The notes beneath the pieces were generated by a model. The model was not told where the DNA came from, ran no database searches, and was given only the letters and a program-made list of their open reading frames with translations. The position numbers and the translations under genes were made by a program. 8,719 bases of DNA from JBGZEX01 sp041846495 (GTDB lineage: Bacteria > Bacteroidota > Bacteroidia > Bacteroidales > Marinifilaceae), in the NCBI GenBank assembly GCA_041846495.1, contig JBGZEX010000003.1, positions 1 through 8,719 on the forward strand, written 5' to 3'. Below are positions 7,801-8,719 of this stretch, piece after piece; the stretch's first letter is position 1; the number at the start of each line of letters is the position of its first letter.

Positions 7801-8199
7801 AACGGGTTGTCCCTTTTCATTTAAAACGATACCGGATACGGTTTTGACTTTGTATTGTTTATTGCCGTTTTTTATCACATATAATCCGTCGATAAATTCC
7901 CAGTTGAGTTCCGTATCTTTTAAAATGATGGTAAGGATTTTATCGACTGACATTTTTTTTACATCGATGGTGATCTTTTTATCGGTCTTGATTTGTTCGT
8001 GATTGTAAAGAATGGGACATCCCATATCTTTTGTCATGATTTCCAAAACCTTTATGAGTTCCGTATCGATTACCTTGAGATCGATATGGACGGGTTCTTG
8101 GACGGTTTTATTGCCGTTTGCGACGAAAACGGATGTAAATACCGATAAATACAGGATAAACACCCGGTAGATTTGTTTTCTGAATTTTGTTTTTTTCAT
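4849..8199 (-). CDS. SusC/RagA-family TonB-dependent transporter with N-terminal STN signalling domain
   Basis: A 1116-residue outer-membrane beta-barrel importer. Domains in order: signal peptide (about 1-28); STN domain (about 38-110, from HIDLKVIDTELIKVLEIM to DGLYVIKNG), which faces the periplasm and marks transporters that signal to FecR proteins; carboxypeptidase-regulatory-like beta-sandwich (about 120-195, VSGIVLNEKGQPVPGVTVKI); TonB-box-like EVVITGYA (201-208); plug (about 212-345), with LPLFIMDGFEV (294-304) and the SusC signature ILKDAAATALYGSRAANGVV (321-340); and a barrel (about 350-1116) ending SFSLITTF with the expected terminal Phe. The early plug has SFDPSFRIREN-x-x-x-GSDPN instead of the more common 'L-q-G-x-x-P-G-V' string, a variant I associate with the STN-bearing subgroup. 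It begins 39 bases after the fecR stop and is followed at 14 bases by susD. Energy would come from TonB-ExbBD, not encoded here. It is complete and without frame disruption. Confidence 0.97.
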   Translation of the reverse strand: MKKTKFRKQIYRVFILYLSVFTSVFVANGNKTVQEPVHIDLKVIDTELIKVLEIMTKDMGCPILYNHEQIKTDKKITIDVKKMSVDKILTIILKDTELNWEFIDGLYVIKNGNKQYKVKTVSGIVLNEKGQPVPGVTVKIKNTTKGTLSDAEGRFSLNIKYDKPVVLVFSFIGKEQKEILLDDKDDFIQVVLKEKIEDLSEVVITGYANVNKNSFTGNYTSISDRDLAKVSNRSIISAIQSFDPSFRIRENKEWGSDPNAIPEFYIRGNSSIGIGDLERSSISKSQLKNNPNLPLFIMDGFEVAIEKVYDFDINRIKNITILKDAAATALYGSRAANGVVIITTVAPRPGELRFSYTLTGDITAPDLSDYNLMNAKEKLEAEVLGGWYDDQGPLELNETYNGKLNNIKRGIDTYWLSQPLKTAVNHKHSLYMEGGTDALRFGVDLGYSSNEGVMKKSFRNNNSIGLSVDYRIFNFQIRNYTSYNKMSSQESPYGSFSQYTRKLPYDEMRDEFGNYLSHTQGWHNQTNTENPLWEADLKSYDKSAYYEISNNTNVNWNIHPNLILRTEISFTRKESSGTAFIDPKSRIFDQKGEFHNNLNNRGQLDKTQESSQNMNFNAILQYNLMLGKNIFNFSGGLNMVSRKYDSHGERYIGFPNGELSNPIYANRIEKKPDFSEKTTRLFGGFTSMNYSSNDIYLADASLRLDGSSEFGTNKRMAPFGSFGAGINIHNYDFFRKQNIVDHLKLRGSHGVLGKGDFPPYSAATTYFPYDEDWYSTGYGAIIKYLGNPELKWEKTLSTDYGLEIGLLKNRIFLKTAFYRKKTIDLITDVKIPSNSGFNFYKDNIGEILNKGYEFNIRVGIINNRNLQCILWGNIAHNKNSILKVSDDILNYNKKIQEYLKNQYDTDKEAGRSITQYVPGGSTTSIFAMKSLGIDPATGKELYIKKDGSVTYEWEASEQVIVGNKEPEHQGSFGLNLNYRRFSVYATFMYRIGGQVYNSTLANQVENVDFLRYNADKRVLSMRWKKPGDIAVLKDIKDFKLTTRATSRFVQDYNYLALNSVNIGYEFDNEIIKHIGLNSLKLNLYLKDIVRWSTVKEERGLNYPYSRTYSFSLITTF

Positions 8200-8238
8200 A
8201 GGGTTTATATTAAGAATTATGCGGTTTCCGGCATCGGA

Positions 8239-8719
8239 TTATATCCCTTTGCTTCCGATGAAGACAATGCCGTCTTTATGGGAAAATTCGATTCCTGAGG
8301 CGAGCCGGAGGATGTTTATGATTTTTTCGATATCCGGAGATTTGGGGATATAACCGGTGAAATTATAATTCATAAGCGAGGAATCCCTGCAGACGATTTC
8401 CACATCGTTCCACCGGGAAATCTTTTTCATGATTTCTTCGAGGGTGGCATCCGAGAAGCAAAACATGGAGACTATTCTTTTTTCCAAATTCTCGCCGCCG
8501 AAGTCTTTTATCTTTATATTTTCTCCTTTGTCCATACAGAGCATTTGATTGGGCTTAAGAATATATCGATTCCGGCCTTTGGAAACGGATACCTTCCCTG
8601 TTATGAGAGAGATTTGTTTGTGAGAATCGTCATAATGATCGTTTATAAAGAATTTAGTTCCTAAAACATTTACCGAGAAATTCGAACCCGATACGACAAA
8701 GGGATGCAGACTGTCTTTC
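8239..8719 (-). CDS. FecR-family anti-sigma factor, C-terminal part (N-terminus outside window)
   Basis: The frame is open from the right edge to the TAA at 8241-8239, with 159 residues visible; the ATG at 8544 is internal, because clear FecR sequence continues upstream of it. Visible residues about 5-60 are the FecR core: HPFVVSGSNFSVNVLGTKFF, containing the diagnostic V-L-G-T-x-F, then ISLITGKVSVS and ILKPNQM. Residues about 86-155 are the C-terminal DUF4974-type module (FSDATLEEIMKKISRW, then FTGYI, IINILRLASGIEF and DGIVFI). The full family member is usually about 300-340 residues, so roughly half is missing, including the cytoplasmic sigma-binding segment and the membrane helix. FecR proteins span the inner membrane and relay a signal from the STN domain of a transporter to an ECF sigma factor. 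It precedes susC by 39 bases on the same strand. Whether a sigma gene lies immediately upstream is not visible. Confidence 0.94.
   Translation of the reverse strand, partial: KDSLHPFVVSGSNFSVNVLGTKFFINDHYDDSHKQISLITGKVSVSKGRNRYILKPNQMLCMDKGENIKIKDFGGENLEKRIVSMFCFSDATLEEIMKKISRWNDVEIVCRDSSLMNYNFTGYIPKSPDIEKIINILRLASGIEFSHKDGIVFIGSKGI

Noticed and set aside
8200..8238. Possible separate promoter or terminator in the fecR-susC gap
   Set aside because: The 39 bases contain no TAnnTTTG element and only a 4-bp stem (TCCG/CGGA), so co-transcription with fecR is the simpler reading.
8239..8544. A stand-alone 101-residue protein starting at the ATG at 8544
   Set aside because: The frame stays open to the window edge and the upstream residues contain the diagnostic FecR V-L-G-T-x-F motif, so this Met is internal to a larger fecR gene.

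Overview
The window looks like chromosomal DNA of a Bacteroidota (Bacteroidales-type) bacterium. The evidence is a SusC/SusD outer-membrane pair, a FecR-type anti-sigma factor, a Bacteroides-type ECF sigma factor, lipoproteins with signal-peptidase II lipoboxes, moderately AT-rich DNA and mostly weak Shine-Dalgarno sequences. A gut genus such as Odoribacter/Butyricimonas or Parabacteroides would fit, but the genus is a guess.

Layout. Left edge, + strand: the last 54 codons of a gene that begins outside the window (tentatively a MutS-family ATPase), then a small 80-residue protein of unknown function (210-452). These converge on a long minus-strand cluster across a probable bidirectional terminator at about 501-544. 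Everything from 499 to the right edge is on the minus strand. Read in the direction of transcription it is: FecR-like anti-sigma factor (8719 to 8239, N-terminus outside the window), a SusC/RagA-type TonB-dependent transporter with an N-terminal STN signalling domain (8199-4849), a SusD/RagB lipoprotein (4834-3371), a DUF4843-type lipoprotein (3359-2649), a PKD-like-family lipoprotein (2638-1103), a perfect 17-bp inverted repeat (1056-1097), and an ECF sigma factor (1041-499).

How the genes may work together. The gaps from susC to the PKD-like gene are 10-14 bases, and 39 bases separate fecR from susC, so these five genes are very probably one transcript. SusC and SusD should form a lidded outer-membrane importer, with the two extra lipoproteins as accessory, probably surface-exposed, ligand-binding or complex proteins. 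The STN domain on SusC and the FecR protein imply trans-envelope signalling: a loaded transporter contacts FecR through its STN domain, and FecR releases or activates an ECF sigma factor that transcribes the operon. The visible candidate for that sigma factor sits at the tail of the cluster instead of its usual place before fecR. No glycosidase, peptidase or other enzyme gene is visible, so the substrate cannot be read from this window; by recollection, the DUF4843/PKD-like combination is not specific to polysaccharide loci.

There are no RNA genes, CRISPR arrays, IS elements or long repeats, and no gene-free stretch over 300 bases. The most unusual points are the tail position of the sigma gene behind a perfect hairpin, and the apparent structural kinship between the C-terminal module of FecR and the STN domain of the neighbouring SusC. 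Overall this is a well-known type of regulated importer operon, not a clearly new system.
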